DNA of 64,000 bases from positions 3,396,476 to 3,460,475 of the forward strand of contig NZ_CM000745.1 of assembly GCF_000161455.1 (NCBI RefSeq), given 5' to 3'. A program made the translations under genes and the position numbers. The notes under the pieces were generated by a model. That model did not search any database and had not been told where the DNA came from. It was given only the letters and a program-made list of their open reading frames with translations. Source of the DNA: Bacillus pseudomycoides DSM 12442 (GTDB lineage Bacteria; Bacillota; Bacilli; Bacillales; Bacillaceae_G). Below are positions 24,188 through 32,874 of the stretch, piece by piece (positions within the stretch are counted from its first letter, which is position 1; every line of letters begins with the position of its first letter).

Positions 24188-24538
24188 TTATGCCACCCCC
24201 AATGTCGCGAGCGCATGCGCTTCACTTTCTTCTAAGCGAATGATTTTAAACAGACCTGACATTTCAAATAAACGCTTTACAGGAGGTGAGATTGCACAAA
24301 CGACCATCTCCCCTCCTAAACCTTTAACATGCTTATATCTGCCTAATATAACACCAAGACCAGAACTGTCCATAAATGTTAGTTTTTCTAAACTTAGTAC
24401 AATATGATGAACGCGATGCGTCTCAATCATATCCGTTACTTTTGCTCGCAACTCTTCAGCAGTATGATGATCTAATTCACCCGCTAGCCGAACACATAAG
24501 ACATCACGCTTTACTTCTAAATGCATGGAAAGACTCAC
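24188..24538 (-). CDS. spoIIAA: Anti-anti-sigma factor SpoIIAA
   Basis: A 116-residue STAS-domain protein with the phosphorylation site in FMDSSGLGVILGRYK. Unphosphorylated SpoIIAA, produced by the SpoIIE phosphatase, displaces sigma-F from SpoIIAB. Translation starts at GTG 24538, seven bases after AAGGAGG, matching the MSL start of homologs. First gene of spoIIA, downstream of dacF. Confidence 0.97.
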   Translation of the reverse strand: MSLSMHLEVKRDVLCVRLAGELDHHTAEELRAKVTDMIETHRVHHIVLSLEKLTFMDSSGLGVILGRYKHVKGLGGEMVVCAISPPVKRLFEMSGLFKIIRLEESEAHALATLGVA

Positions 24539-24582
24539 ACGATTTCCTCCTTATGCTTAAACTTGACTCATTTACATAAGGT

Positions 24583-24610
24583 TTTCGTGAACATAAAATA
24601 AGAATCCTTC
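24583..24610 (-). promoter_or_regulatory. Possible sigma-H promoter of spoIIA
   Basis: GAAGGATTC (24602-24610) fits the sigma-H -35 pattern RnAGGAwWW at 8 of 9 positions. A GAAA at 24583-24586 could be the core of a weak -10 (GAAT). spoIIA is sigma-H dependent in B. subtilis. The weak -10 keeps confidence low. Confidence 0.4.
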
Positions 24611-24711
24611 CTACTGACAAAAGAAGTACTATTTCGTCATAATGTGAATCTTTCAGCAATTATTCTACCTTTTTCATGCATGAGGGTAAGAAAGTAGTAA
24701 TACCTTTGCTT

Positions 24712-25905
24712 CTATTTCGATGTTGAAAACATCCCTAAACTTCTTTTAAATAGTTCCCACCAGCTCGCTGCAGCAACATCTTCTTTCGCTACAATCGTTT
24801 GCTTTAATAAAACATTTTTATCTTTTTTTATAACAAGTGTACCGAGTGCATCACCTTTTTTAATTGGTGCTTTTACTTTCTTTTCAGCGATAACTTCCTG
24901 TTTTACCTTGTCCATATTCTCGCCTTTTTTCATCAGAAGAGATACGTTATCCGATGAAACTAAATCTACCTTTTCTTTCTTCCCTTTTCCTACTTTTACT
25001 GTTTGAATTTTTTCACCACGTTTATACAATTTTTTCGTTGTATATTGTCCAAATGCATAATCAAGGAGCTTTGTTACCTGGTTGTTACGTTCTTTTGATG
25101 TTGGCGCTCCCATGACAACAGAAATGACACGCATGCCATTTTTTTCAGCTGATGCTGTTAAACAATATTTTGCTTCTGTTGTAAAACCTGTTTTCACCCC
25201 ATCCACCCCAGGATAAAAACGAACTAATTTATTCGTATTCACAAGCCAAAACTTTTTCTCTGTATTTTCACGTAAGTAATCTTCATACTTTCCTGTATAT
25301 TTTCGAATGAGTGGATATTTCATCAACTCTTTCGCCATAATTGACATATCATATGCTGTTGAATAATGGTCTTTCGCTGGAAGACCCGTTGGATTTTGAA
25401 AATGTGTATTTTTCAATCCTAAATCCTTTGCTTTTTTATTCATCATGTTTACAAAGCCTTCTTCTGAACCAGCGATATGCTCAGCAACCGCAACAGATGC
25501 ATCATTTCCCGATGCAATTGCAATCCCTTTTAGCATTTCATTCACTGTCATCTCTTCACCCGGCTCAAGAAAGATTTGTGAACCACCCATTGAAGCTGCA
25601 TGTTCACTTGCTCTGACTTTATCCTCTAGTTTTAGTTTTCCCTTTTCAACTTGTTCCATGATAAGCAACATTGTCATAATCTTTGTCATACTAGCAGGCG
25701 GCAGTTTTTCATTTGGACTTTTCTCAAATAAGACTTTACCTGTATCTTGCTCAATAACAATTGCTGACGATGCTTCCTCCGCTAACTTCGGTGTCTTTTC
25801 TACTTCTGTTTTCTCAGACTGCGCTTTCTCAGATTGTGCAAAGCCAACTGAAACACTAGAAAATAGCAACATGAAACAAACAAGTATTCCAAAAACTCGC
25901 TTCAT
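24712..25905 (-). CDS. dacF: D-alanyl-D-alanine carboxypeptidase DacF (PBP5-like)
   Basis: A 397-residue secreted penicillin-binding protein. The signal peptide is at about 1-23 (VFGILVCFMLLFSSVSVGFA). The serine peptidase motifs are SxxK in PASMTKIMT, SGN in AIASGNDAS and KTG in DGVKTGFTT. The C-terminal beta-rich domain (residues about 290-370) and a terminal amphipathic segment (SWWELFKRSLGMF) anchor it to the membrane. It trims stem peptides to set spore-cortex crosslinking. Its place upstream of spoIIA and the sigma-F promoter distinguish it from vegetative DacA. Confidence 0.96.
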   Translation of the reverse strand: MKRVFGILVCFMLLFSSVSVGFAQSEKAQSEKTEVEKTPKLAEEASSAIVIEQDTGKVLFEKSPNEKLPPASMTKIMTMLLIMEQVEKGKLKLEDKVRASEHAASMGGSQIFLEPGEEMTVNEMLKGIAIASGNDASVAVAEHIAGSEEGFVNMMNKKAKDLGLKNTHFQNPTGLPAKDHYSTAYDMSIMAKELMKYPLIRKYTGKYEDYLRENTEKKFWLVNTNKLVRFYPGVDGVKTGFTTEAKYCLTASAEKNGMRVISVVMGAPTSKERNNQVTKLLDYAFGQYTTKKLYKRGEKIQTVKVGKGKKEKVDLVSSDNVSLLMKKGENMDKVKQEVIAEKKVKAPIKKGDALGTLVIKKDKNVLLKQTIVAKEDVAAASWWELFKRSLGMFSTSK

Positions 25906-25932
25906 GACTAACCCTCCATTCTATATCAAACC

Positions 25933-25962
25933 TATTTTTTCCAAACAATATGTTTTTATACC
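25933..25962 (-). promoter_or_regulatory. Candidate sigma-F promoter of dacF
   Basis: On the minus strand, GGTATA (25957-25962) is followed after 14 bases by GGAAAAAATA (25933-25942), a close match to the forespore sigma-F consensus (GTATA, GGnnAnAATA). It lies 28 bases upstream of the ATG. dacF is sigma-F dependent in B. subtilis. Confidence 0.75.
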
Positions 25963-25983
25963 ATATTTTTCTATAAATTTGTG

Positions 25984-26041
25984 TTGACAAACAAATCTAT
26001 CATATATATTGTATTAAGTGTATTACATCTAGTAGTACACT
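25984..26041 (+). promoter_or_regulatory. Promoter and GntR-type operator of the ABC operon
   Basis: TTGACA (25984-25989), a 17-base spacer and TATTGT (26007-26012) are followed at once by a 25-base palindrome (26017-26041): AGTGTATTAC and GTAGTACACT, 9 of 10 paired. The operator would cover the transcription start. The shape fits YtrA-type GntR operators, so the first gene product likely represses this operon. Confidence 0.75.
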
Positions 26042-26070
26042 TAAATTTCATCAGGAAGGAGACATTGCTC

Positions 26071-26490
26071 TTGCACATTCAACTTGATCCAAGAAGCAGC
26101 ACTCCGATATGGGAACAAATTGTTCAAAGTATAAAAGAACTCGTACTAAAAAGCATGTTAGCACCAAACGATAAACTACCATCTGTACGTGAACTTGCTT
26201 CACTTCTTGTCATTAATCCGAATACAGTAAGCAAAGCGTACCAAGAATTAGAACGACAAGGAATTATTGAAACACTGCGAGGAAAAGGTACATTTGTCTC
26301 TCAATCGATTACACCGACATGGGATGAAAGGAAAATTGCTATGGTCCAAAAACAATTTCACCAACTATTACTAGAAGCTTCTTATCTTGGAATTACGAAA
26401 GAAAAAATTCACGACTGGATAGACTCATACTATAAAGAACTGGGAGGGAATACAGATGCTAAAAGTGACGAACATCAAAAAAACAATTGA
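26071..26490 (+). CDS. GntR-family regulator, YtrA-like
   Basis: A 139-residue short GntR regulator of the YtrA subfamily: a winged helix (TPIWEQIVQSIKELV, KLPSVRELASLLVINPNTVSKA, RGKGTFVS) followed by a short helical dimerisation tail instead of a large effector domain. TTG at 26071 is chosen because AGGAAGGAG lies nine bases upstream; the longer ORF from 25981 would begin inside the promoter. It overlaps the following ATPase gene by 35 bases. Relatives respond to cell-wall antibiotics in B. subtilis, but the signal here is unknown. Confidence 0.88.
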   Translation: MHIQLDPRSSTPIWEQIVQSIKELVLKSMLAPNDKLPSVRELASLLVINPNTVSKAYQELERQGIIETLRGKGTFVSQSITPTWDERKIAMVQKQFHQLLLEASYLGITKEKIHDWIDSYYKELGGNTDAKSDEHQKNN

Positions 26491-27337
26491 TAACCAAGTC
26501 ATTTTAGACAATATTTCTTTCACATTACAAAAAGGAAGTATTGTTGGATTACTCGGAAGGAACGGTGCGGGGAAAACCACTTTACTTCGGACGCTTGTTG
26601 GGATTTTAGATCCGGATGACGGAACTGTTACATATGATGATATGGATGTTCATAAACATCCAGAAATTAAGCAGAAGGTAGCTTATGTACCGGATTCTAC
26701 TAATATATTAAGTGGATATACAGTAAAAGAAATTGCGAAGTTTTATAAGACTGTTTATACAAACTTTAATGAAGAATATTTTTATCAGCTGCTAGGGCGC
26801 TTCAATCTACCTGAAAAACGCATTCGTAGCTACTCACGCGGTATGAAAGCACTTCTTGCTATTATTTTAGCTTTTTGTACAGGTGTAGAATACATTATTT
26901 TAGATGAACCAACCAATGGACTTGATCCAATTGTAAAAAGACAATTTTTGCAATTTTTAATTGAAGAAGTGGCAGAACGGGAGATTACCATTCTCATTTC
27001 TACTCATCATTTAGATGAAGTGGAAAAAATTGCAGACACGGTTATTATTTTAAAAAATCATACGATTGCTTCGATTACAGCGTTAGAAGATACAAAATCT
27101 CGCTACGCAAAAATACAAGTTGCCTACGAACGTTCATTGCCGCAAAAACTAGAAAATTTAAATAATATAAAAATATTAAATCAAACAGGAAAAGTATATA
27201 CCATTTTAATTGAAAGCAATGTAGCAATTACGTTAGAAAAATTCCATAAAGAGCAACCTCTGTTACTAGAAGAATTACAAATGTCACTCGAAGATATATT
27301 TGTCACAACATTTGAGGAGGATTCGCATGTTTCATAA
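26456..27337 (+). CDS. ABC transporter ATP-binding protein (YtrB-like)
   Basis: A 293-residue ATPase. Walker A is GRNGAGKTT (about residues 34-42), the signature is the variant YSRGMKALL, Walker B plus D-loop is YIILDEPTNGLDP, and the switch His is in LISTHHLDEVE. It overlaps the regulator upstream and the first permease downstream (11 bases), so it is part of one translationally coupled operon. It would power the two membrane proteins that follow, probably as an exporter; the substrate is unknown. Confidence 0.92.
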   Translation: MLKVTNIKKTIDNQVILDNISFTLQKGSIVGLLGRNGAGKTTLLRTLVGILDPDDGTVTYDDMDVHKHPEIKQKVAYVPDSTNILSGYTVKEIAKFYKTVYTNFNEEYFYQLLGRFNLPEKRIRSYSRGMKALLAIILAFCTGVEYIILDEPTNGLDPIVKRQFLQFLIEEVAEREITILISTHHLDEVEKIADTVIILKNHTIASITALEDTKSRYAKIQVAYERSLPQKLENLNNIKILNQTGKVYTILIESNVAITLEKFHKEQPLLLEELQMSLEDIFVTTFEEDSHVS

Positions 27338-28415
27338 AGCTTTATGGATACGACAATGGAAACAGGGGAAATATATTGTTTTATTGTTTTGGTTAATTAG
27401 TTTGTATCAGCTACCTTATAAATATTATCAAGCAGCACAAATGGAGATAAACCAATCAAAAATGAAGCTTGATGACTATACGTATTACTACTCCTACTAT
27501 TTTCAGACATCTGATGGTGCCGTCCTCTTTCAAGGAGCTGCTCTTATTGCACTTGCTTGTCTTTTAATTGGGTGGGAACGTAACAATCAATCAACCGATT
27601 TTCTATTCTCGATGCCTTTTAAACGAAAAGATATTTTTTTAACAAAATGGTTGCTTGGCGTTTTGAATATTATTACAGTGCAAATTGTTTGCTGGATTAG
27701 CATGTACGGAATAAAAAACATGTCGTTTCACAATGAGTATCAAATCTTTACTCCGTTCCATAGTTACTTTTTATATGCTACGGTTGTACTCATTGCTATT
27801 TATACATTCACCTTATTTATCGGAACCATTACTGGACATATTTTCTCGCAAAGTAGCTTAACAGCAATTTTATTATTTTTACCATACGGTTCCGTATTAT
27901 TAATTTCTGGATTCATTTATACCCATACACAATGGTCTTTAGAGGCAATGGGAGAAATAGAGCGACATACTCATGAGTACTTACAACATGTAGGCATCAT
28001 TTCACCATTAGAATCTTTTTCAATTACTTTTGATTACCACCCGATAGAAACATTTGATGACCAAGGAAATAAACTTTCTAGTGTCCCACAGGACGATCCA
28101 ATGGAACATACTTCTATCCCTTCTCCTTGGACACTATTAACGCCATTTACTTACATTATTACCTTGTTACCGATCGCAACTTTTCTGTACACACGTACAC
28201 CTAACGAACAAAACGGAAAAATACTATTGTTCCCTAAGTTACAAAAGTGGTTCATGCTTTGCACTGTTCTATGCTTCGGACTGCTTGGCGGTAGAATATT
28301 AGGAGGACGAGATGCACTCCTTTCTTATTATATTGGATTTTTCCTAGCTGCTATCATTAGTTACTTTGTGTTTACACGTCTATTAAAATTGAAGTTTTCT
28401 TTTGGAGGAAAATAA
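27327..28415 (+). CDS. ABC transporter permease, first of a tandem pair
   Basis: A 362-residue membrane protein with about six helices (YIVLLFWLISLYQLPY; FQGAALIALACLLIGW; YTFTLFIGTITGHIF). ATG at 27327 follows GAGGAGG. The sequence WERNNQSTDFLFSMPFKRKDIFLTKWLLG is the ABC-2 permease hallmark. It is strongly similar to the next gene from end to end (both begin MFHKALWI and share TLFIGTITG and TPFTYI/SPAIYI), so the two arose by tandem duplication and likely form a heterodimer. Confidence 0.88.
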   Translation: MFHKALWIRQWKQGKYIVLLFWLISLYQLPYKYYQAAQMEINQSKMKLDDYTYYYSYYFQTSDGAVLFQGAALIALACLLIGWERNNQSTDFLFSMPFKRKDIFLTKWLLGVLNIITVQIVCWISMYGIKNMSFHNEYQIFTPFHSYFLYATVVLIAIYTFTLFIGTITGHIFSQSSLTAILLFLPYGSVLLISGFIYTHTQWSLEAMGEIERHTHEYLQHVGIISPLESFSITFDYHPIETFDDQGNKLSSVPQDDPMEHTSIPSPWTLLTPFTYIITLLPIATFLYTRTPNEQNGKILLFPKLQKWFMLCTVLCFGLLGGRILGGRDALLSYYIGFFLAAIISYFVFTRLLKLKFSFGGK

Positions 28416-28435
28416 GTATGAATTGAGGTAAATAT

Positions 28436-29500
28436 ATGTTTCATAAAGCTTTATGGATACAGAATTATAAACAAGGAAAATATGTAATTTGGCTCTTTTG
28501 GCTAAGCACTTTATACGTCTTACCATATAAATATTACACGGACGCTCAGCATATGGCTGAATATTTACGCAAAACAACAGATACTTATTACGGGTATTTT
28601 TTACAAGGAGCTGGCATACTATTCCCAGCTCTTCTATTAATGGGATTAGCTATTCTATTAATAGGACGGGAACGCAATAATCAAAGCATTGACTTCTTAT
28701 GGTCTATGCCATTTAAACGTTCACATCTATTTTTGTCGAAATGGTTACTAGGTATCGTTCATATTGTGGGCGCACTGAGCCTCAGTTGGCTTTTTATGTA
28801 TATCATCTATAGGAATACGATACATGCTCAGTATCAATCCTTTTCACCTTTTCATTTGTACTTTGTATATACAATCATTACGCTTATTGCAGTCTATACG
28901 TTCACACTCTTTATTGGAACAATTACAGGGAACGTAATCTCACAAGGCGCTTTAAGTTATATTATGATCATTTTACCTTTATACATCTTTAGGCTTACGT
29001 TCCCTTTTTTCGCATTACATGTAGATTTATCACAAGAAGAGTACAATTATAATTACAATAAATATGCCCATTATACAGAAAATGTAAGTGTTGTAGCTCC
29101 TCTTAATTATTTTCATATTCATTATAACTATGACCCACAAAATGGACCTTTTAAAGATGAATTTGGAGACCTACAGACGGGACCAACTTATCATCACATC
29201 CCATCTGTTTGGACATTGTTAAGTCCCGCTATCTATATACTAATTTGTCTTCCGTTAGGATCTTATTTATATACGCGTGCGCCTAATGAGCATAACGGAA
29301 AAATATTGTTATACCCAAAACTTCATAAGTATTTCTTAATCTGTACTTCTATTTGCTTCGCACTTCTTGGCGGCGTTGTTTTTACTGATGGCAGTAATTC
29401 TTTGCCTCTTTACTATATCTACTTTATAGGCTCTGGCCTACTAACATATGTTACCTTGTACCGACTGTTAAAACAGAAGCTCTCTTTATATGCAAAATAA
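28436..29500 (+). CDS. ABC transporter permease, second of a tandem pair
   Basis: A 354-residue paralog of the preceding permease with the same helices and landmarks (MFHKALWIQNYKQGKY; GRERNNQSIDFLWSMPFKRSH; YTRAPNEHNGKILLYPKLH). A GAGG site lies before the ATG, 21 bases after the previous stop. The extracellular region around residues 195-250 differs most (rich in Tyr and Asn), so that part may define a substrate or partner. Last gene of the operon. Confidence 0.88.
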   Translation: MFHKALWIQNYKQGKYVIWLFWLSTLYVLPYKYYTDAQHMAEYLRKTTDTYYGYFLQGAGILFPALLLMGLAILLIGRERNNQSIDFLWSMPFKRSHLFLSKWLLGIVHIVGALSLSWLFMYIIYRNTIHAQYQSFSPFHLYFVYTIITLIAVYTFTLFIGTITGNVISQGALSYIMIILPLYIFRLTFPFFALHVDLSQEEYNYNYNKYAHYTENVSVVAPLNYFHIHYNYDPQNGPFKDEFGDLQTGPTYHHIPSVWTLLSPAIYILICLPLGSYLYTRAPNEHNGKILLYPKLHKYFLICTSICFALLGGVVFTDGSNSLPLYYIYFIGSGLLTYVTLYRLLKQKLSLYAK

Positions 29501-29525
29501 CCTCCTCACCCGAGGAGGTTATTTC
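29494..29525. terminator. Bidirectional terminator after the ABC operon
   Basis: AAATAACCTCCTC pairs with GAGGAGGTTATTT. It serves both the operon and the convergent secreted-protein gene. Confidence 0.85.
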
Positions 29526-30064
29526 ACACTCTCTCTTCTTTTCCCATATCCCTTCTCTTCTTTCATTCCAAATCCATCGCCATTCTCTATCATTTGATCT
29601 GTCGGTGCTATAATACTTTCAGCAACTTTCCAATCTCCTTGTTCCTGCACAAACACTTGAAGAAAATAATTCATTCCATTTAATTGATATGGATTTTCTT
29701 TTTTCACTTCATAACGAACAGCAACGTAATACACTTGAACATTTTTATTTTCAAATTTAGAGACGTATTGAGATAACCTCGGGATGTAATGCGAAGCCTT
29801 TTCAAGTGAAAGTTGTTTTACTTTTACGAGAGAAGAATTTGTGACATTGCGCAGTGTATCTTGCTCACGAATATTATTACTATGGTGAAAAAGAATAGTA
29901 TTCTGCATAGAACGAACCCATAATTTCGAATATAAAACGGGCTGATCACTCGCAATATAGTGCAGTTCTTTTTGAACAACTTGGATTGGTGTTTTTGCAT
30001 AAATTAATGTGCTAGAGCATATAAAACTTCCAATAATAATTACGAATGAAACGATGTATTTCAT
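29519..30064 (-). CDS. Secreted protein of unknown function
   Basis: A 181-residue protein with a clear signal peptide (YIVSFVIIIGSFICSSTLIYA, cleavage near residue 23). The mature part has a pattern of helices then strands ending NYFLQVFVQEQGDWKVAESI, reminiscent of small NTF2-like extracellular domains, and a Lys/Arg-rich tail. I cannot name a family. An excellent GGAGGG site precedes the ATG. Neighbours give no functional clue. Confidence 0.7.
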   Translation of the reverse strand: MKYIVSFVIIIGSFICSSTLIYAKTPIQVVQKELHYIASDQPVLYSKLWVRSMQNTILFHHSNNIREQDTLRNVTNSSLVKVKQLSLEKASHYIPRLSQYVSKFENKNVQVYYVAVRYEVKKENPYQLNGMNYFLQVFVQEQGDWKVAESIIAPTDQMIENGDGFGMKEEKGYGKRRESVK

Positions 30065-30173
30065 TATTTTCCCTCCGATACTTTTTACTTAAAGTATTGG
30101 AGTTTCAAAATATTTTTATTCAAAAGAAAAAGGATAGGAAAGCACTTTGCCCCCCTACCCTCATTTATTGTAA

Positions 30174-30593
30174 TTATAGTACGCGACCAAATAGTTCTAA
30201 TACCATCTCAATCTCTTGATCGCTCCACCCTTTAAATTTTTCTTTATAGTATTCTTTACGTACAGCTTCAAGTTCTTGTGTAACTTCTTTTCCATGTTCT
30301 GTAATCTCCAAATACACAATACGACGGTCTGAATCAGAACGTTTTCTTGTTACAAAACCTTTTCTAACTAAACGATCTGTTACTGCTGTAATATGACTGG
30401 ATGTTACGTTCACTTCACTAGCTATTTGCGAAGCCATTTGTGGGCTTTTCAAAAATAATGCACGCAATACAGAAAATTCATTATATGGCATATGCTCTGA
30501 AAAACGTGTATTAATATCATTTTGTAATAAACGTATCATCTTTCGAAATGATGTAGATAAATCTAAAATCAGTGCTTCTCTTTTTTCGCTCAC
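30174..30593 (-). CDS. MarR-family transcriptional regulator
   Basis: A 139-residue winged-helix protein: MPYNEFSVLRALF, MASQIASEVNVTSSHITAVTDRL (helix-turn-helix) and the wing GFVTRKRSDSDRRIVYLEI, with flanking dimerisation helices. GTG at 30593 is chosen over the upstream start at 30626 because AAGGG lies nine bases before it and homologs start with a short leader. It is divergent from the SIMPL-domain gene. The effector and targets are unknown. Confidence 0.88.
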   Translation of the reverse strand: MSEKREALILDLSTSFRKMIRLLQNDINTRFSEHMPYNEFSVLRALFLKSPQMASQIASEVNVTSSHITAVTDRLVRKGFVTRKRSDSDRRIVYLEITEHGKEVTQELEAVRKEYYKEKFKGWSDQEIEMVLELFGRVL

Positions 30594-30752
30594 TAGCCTC
30601 GACCCTTTTTTATCATATTTACACATATTATAATCTATAAATACCTACATTGTATATGCTTTCTTTCCTTTTGATTCTCAATTATGTAACTTTTTACATA
30701 CAATTTTCTCTCTCTTTTGTTCATATACATATAGAAAGGATGGTGAGCAAAA

Positions 30753-31415
30753 ATGCAAGTTGGCATGAATCCCTATTCACCCGATATCCGCAATGGAAAA
30801 CAAGCAACTATTACTGTACAAGGAGAAGGAGTTATAAAAGCGAAACCAAATGTCGTTGTATTAACAATTGGTATTAGAACAGATAATAAAGATGTGAAAC
30901 AAGCACAGGAGGAAAATGCAATCCAATCTAAACAATTACTTGCTGCACTTAAACAAATCGGTATCGCTGATAAGGATATAGAAACCATTTCCTATACAAT
31001 TACTCCTCAATATGAATACGTAAACGAAAAAGCATTGTTACAAGGGTACCGAGTAGAGCATTTGTATGAAATTACCGTTTTAAATGTACAAAAAGCTGGG
31101 GAAGTATATGATATAGCCGTTACAAATGGAGCAAATGTAGCAAGAGGATTACGCTTCCGCATTTCCCATCCAAACGCTTACTATCAACAAGCACTATTAC
31201 AAGCAGTCCAGCACGCTCAAGAAAAAGCTCGTACAATTGCGAGTTCGTATAATTTAAATATTAATCCCGTCCCACTTTCACTCGTTGAAGAATCAGCACA
31301 AACACCGCGTGAATTTATGTCTCAAGCTACTTTACACGCACAAGCTGCTCCTCCAATTCAATCTGGAGAACTAGAAATCATCTCTAATGTCCGTGCCATT
31401 TTCACATATTTATAG
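30753..31415 (+). CDS. SIMPL-domain (DUF541) protein
   Basis: A 220-residue protein with the SIMPL domain: TITVQGEGVIKAKPNVVVLTIG, ETISYTITPQYEY, GYRVEHLYEITV and the C-terminal REFMSQATLHAQA, then EIISNVRAIFTYL. No signal peptide is visible, so this copy may be cytosolic, whereas many family members are periplasmic. Family function is poorly defined (stress-related in some bacteria). The AAAGGATGGTGAG ribosome site is good. Divergent from the MarR gene. Confidence 0.88.
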   Translation: MQVGMNPYSPDIRNGKQATITVQGEGVIKAKPNVVVLTIGIRTDNKDVKQAQEENAIQSKQLLAALKQIGIADKDIETISYTITPQYEYVNEKALLQGYRVEHLYEITVLNVQKAGEVYDIAVTNGANVARGLRFRISHPNAYYQQALLQAVQHAQEKARTIASSYNLNINPVPLSLVEESAQTPREFMSQATLHAQAAPPIQSGELEIISNVRAIFTYL

Positions 31416-31551
31416 CACCAGTTACCTTTTAAGTAAACGTTCTCATTTTATTTATTGTAAAAAGATTATGTTCTGATATAATAAAGGACGGTGAGCTCTT
31501 TACAAAAGAGATATCACGGGTGGGAGAGGGATATGAAAAAGAAGGTTTAAC

Positions 31552-32841
31552 ATGAAAGGAATACTTGAAAGAACATTTAAATTAGACCTACACCATACAT
31601 CACCAAAGCAAGAAATATTAGCTGGAGCAACATCATTTTTCACAATTGTTTATATTATGATTGTCAATGCTTCCATTTTATCAGATGCCGGCATTCCACT
31701 TGAAGCAGGAATTTTGGCAACTGTTTTTAGTTCATTTGTCGGATGTCTAATGATGGCATTTTGGGCAAATGCACCTGCTATTCTTGTACCAGGTATGGGT
31801 GTAAATGCATTCTTCACGTACACAGCTGTGCATACGCTTGGATTAAGTTGGCAAGAAGCATTAGCAGCTGTCTTTATCGCCGGTATTATTTTTGCAATCG
31901 CCGCGTTTACACCGATTGCTCGTACGCTTTCATTATCAATTCCAAAGTCATTAAAAGAAGCGATTACTGTCGGCATCGGTTTATTCTTAGCTTTCATTGG
32001 TTTGCAAAAAGGCGGTCTTGTCGTTTCGCATCCGAACACTGCTGTTGCATTAGGAAAATTAAGTAGTCCTGTTGTTTTGGCAACACTGCTTACTCTTATT
32101 GTGGCACTTGTGTTATTTATTCGTAACGTACGTGGGAACTTTTTATGGACGATTGCAATTGGAACCGGTATTGCATGGCTATTTGGTCTTGTTGATACAA
32201 GCCAAGTAGGAAATAGCTCATTTTCATTCGCTAACTACGGGGATGTGTTTGGTGCTATGTCATTTGGGAAACTTTCTTCCTTACCGTTTTGGATTGCAAC
32301 ATTTTCCTTAAGCATGGTGCTTATTTTTGAGAACATGGGACTTTTACACGGATTATTAGAAGATGACCGTAAATTTCCACGTGCTTATCAAGCAAATGCA
32401 ATTTCAGCAATGACATGTGGTCTATTTGGCACAAGTCCTACCGTTTCAACAGTAGAAAGTGCCGCAGGTATTACAGCAGGCGGTAAAACAGGTCTGACGT
32501 CTATCGTTACAGGGATGTTATTCTTTGCATCACTGTTTGCTCTTCCGTTTGTAAAATTAATTCCTGATAGTGCCATTGCACCAATCTTAATTATTATTGG
32601 CGGTCTAATGATTACAAACATTCAGGCAATCCCTCTAAACGACTTTTCAGAAGGATTTCCAGCGTTCTTAATTATCGTTATGATTCCGCTCACATATAGT
32701 ATCGCTGATGGCATTGCGTTCGGATTTATTGCTTATCCTATTTTGAAGATTGCTCTTGGAAAGCATAAAGAAGTCGCACCGTCTATGTATATCATTACAT
32801 GCCTATTCTTAGCCATGTTTGTGTTACATGCTATTGGCTAG
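31552..32841 (+). CDS. NCS2-family purine permease (guanine/hypoxanthine type, AzgA-like)
   Basis: A 429-residue permease with 12-14 hydrophobic segments. AzgA-branch landmarks are PGMGVNAFFTYT, ESAAGITAGGKTGLTS and FFTIVYIMIVNASIL. It is related to PbuG/PbuO of B. subtilis and should import hypoxanthine, guanine or adenine by proton symport. The leader (31416-31551) has a TATAAT at about 31478 but no purine riboswitch. It ends in a strong terminator shared with corA. Purine-salvage genes (punA) lie 2 kb away on the other strand. Confidence 0.9.
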   Translation: MKGILERTFKLDLHHTSPKQEILAGATSFFTIVYIMIVNASILSDAGIPLEAGILATVFSSFVGCLMMAFWANAPAILVPGMGVNAFFTYTAVHTLGLSWQEALAAVFIAGIIFAIAAFTPIARTLSLSIPKSLKEAITVGIGLFLAFIGLQKGGLVVSHPNTAVALGKLSSPVVLATLLTLIVALVLFIRNVRGNFLWTIAIGTGIAWLFGLVDTSQVGNSSFSFANYGDVFGAMSFGKLSSLPFWIATFSLSMVLIFENMGLLHGLLEDDRKFPRAYQANAISAMTCGLFGTSPTVSTVESAAGITAGGKTGLTSIVTGMLFFASLFALPFVKLIPDSAIAPILIIIGGLMITNIQAIPLNDFSEGFPAFLIIVMIPLTYSIADGIAFGFIAYPILKIALGKHKEVAPSMYIITCLFLAMFVLHAIG

Positions 32842-32874
32842 AAAAAACGCCGGGGAATCCCCTCGGCGTTTTTT
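32841..32874. terminator. Bidirectional terminator between the purine permease and corA
   Basis: AAAAAACGCCGGGG pairs with CCCTCGGCGTTTTTT, with an A run before it and a T run after. Confidence 0.9.

Noticed and set aside
31416..31551. Purine riboswitch or PurBox ahead of the purine permease
   Set aside because: No purine aptamer consensus. A PurBox-like ATATCAGAACATAA has two mismatches and no partner box at correct spacing and orientation.
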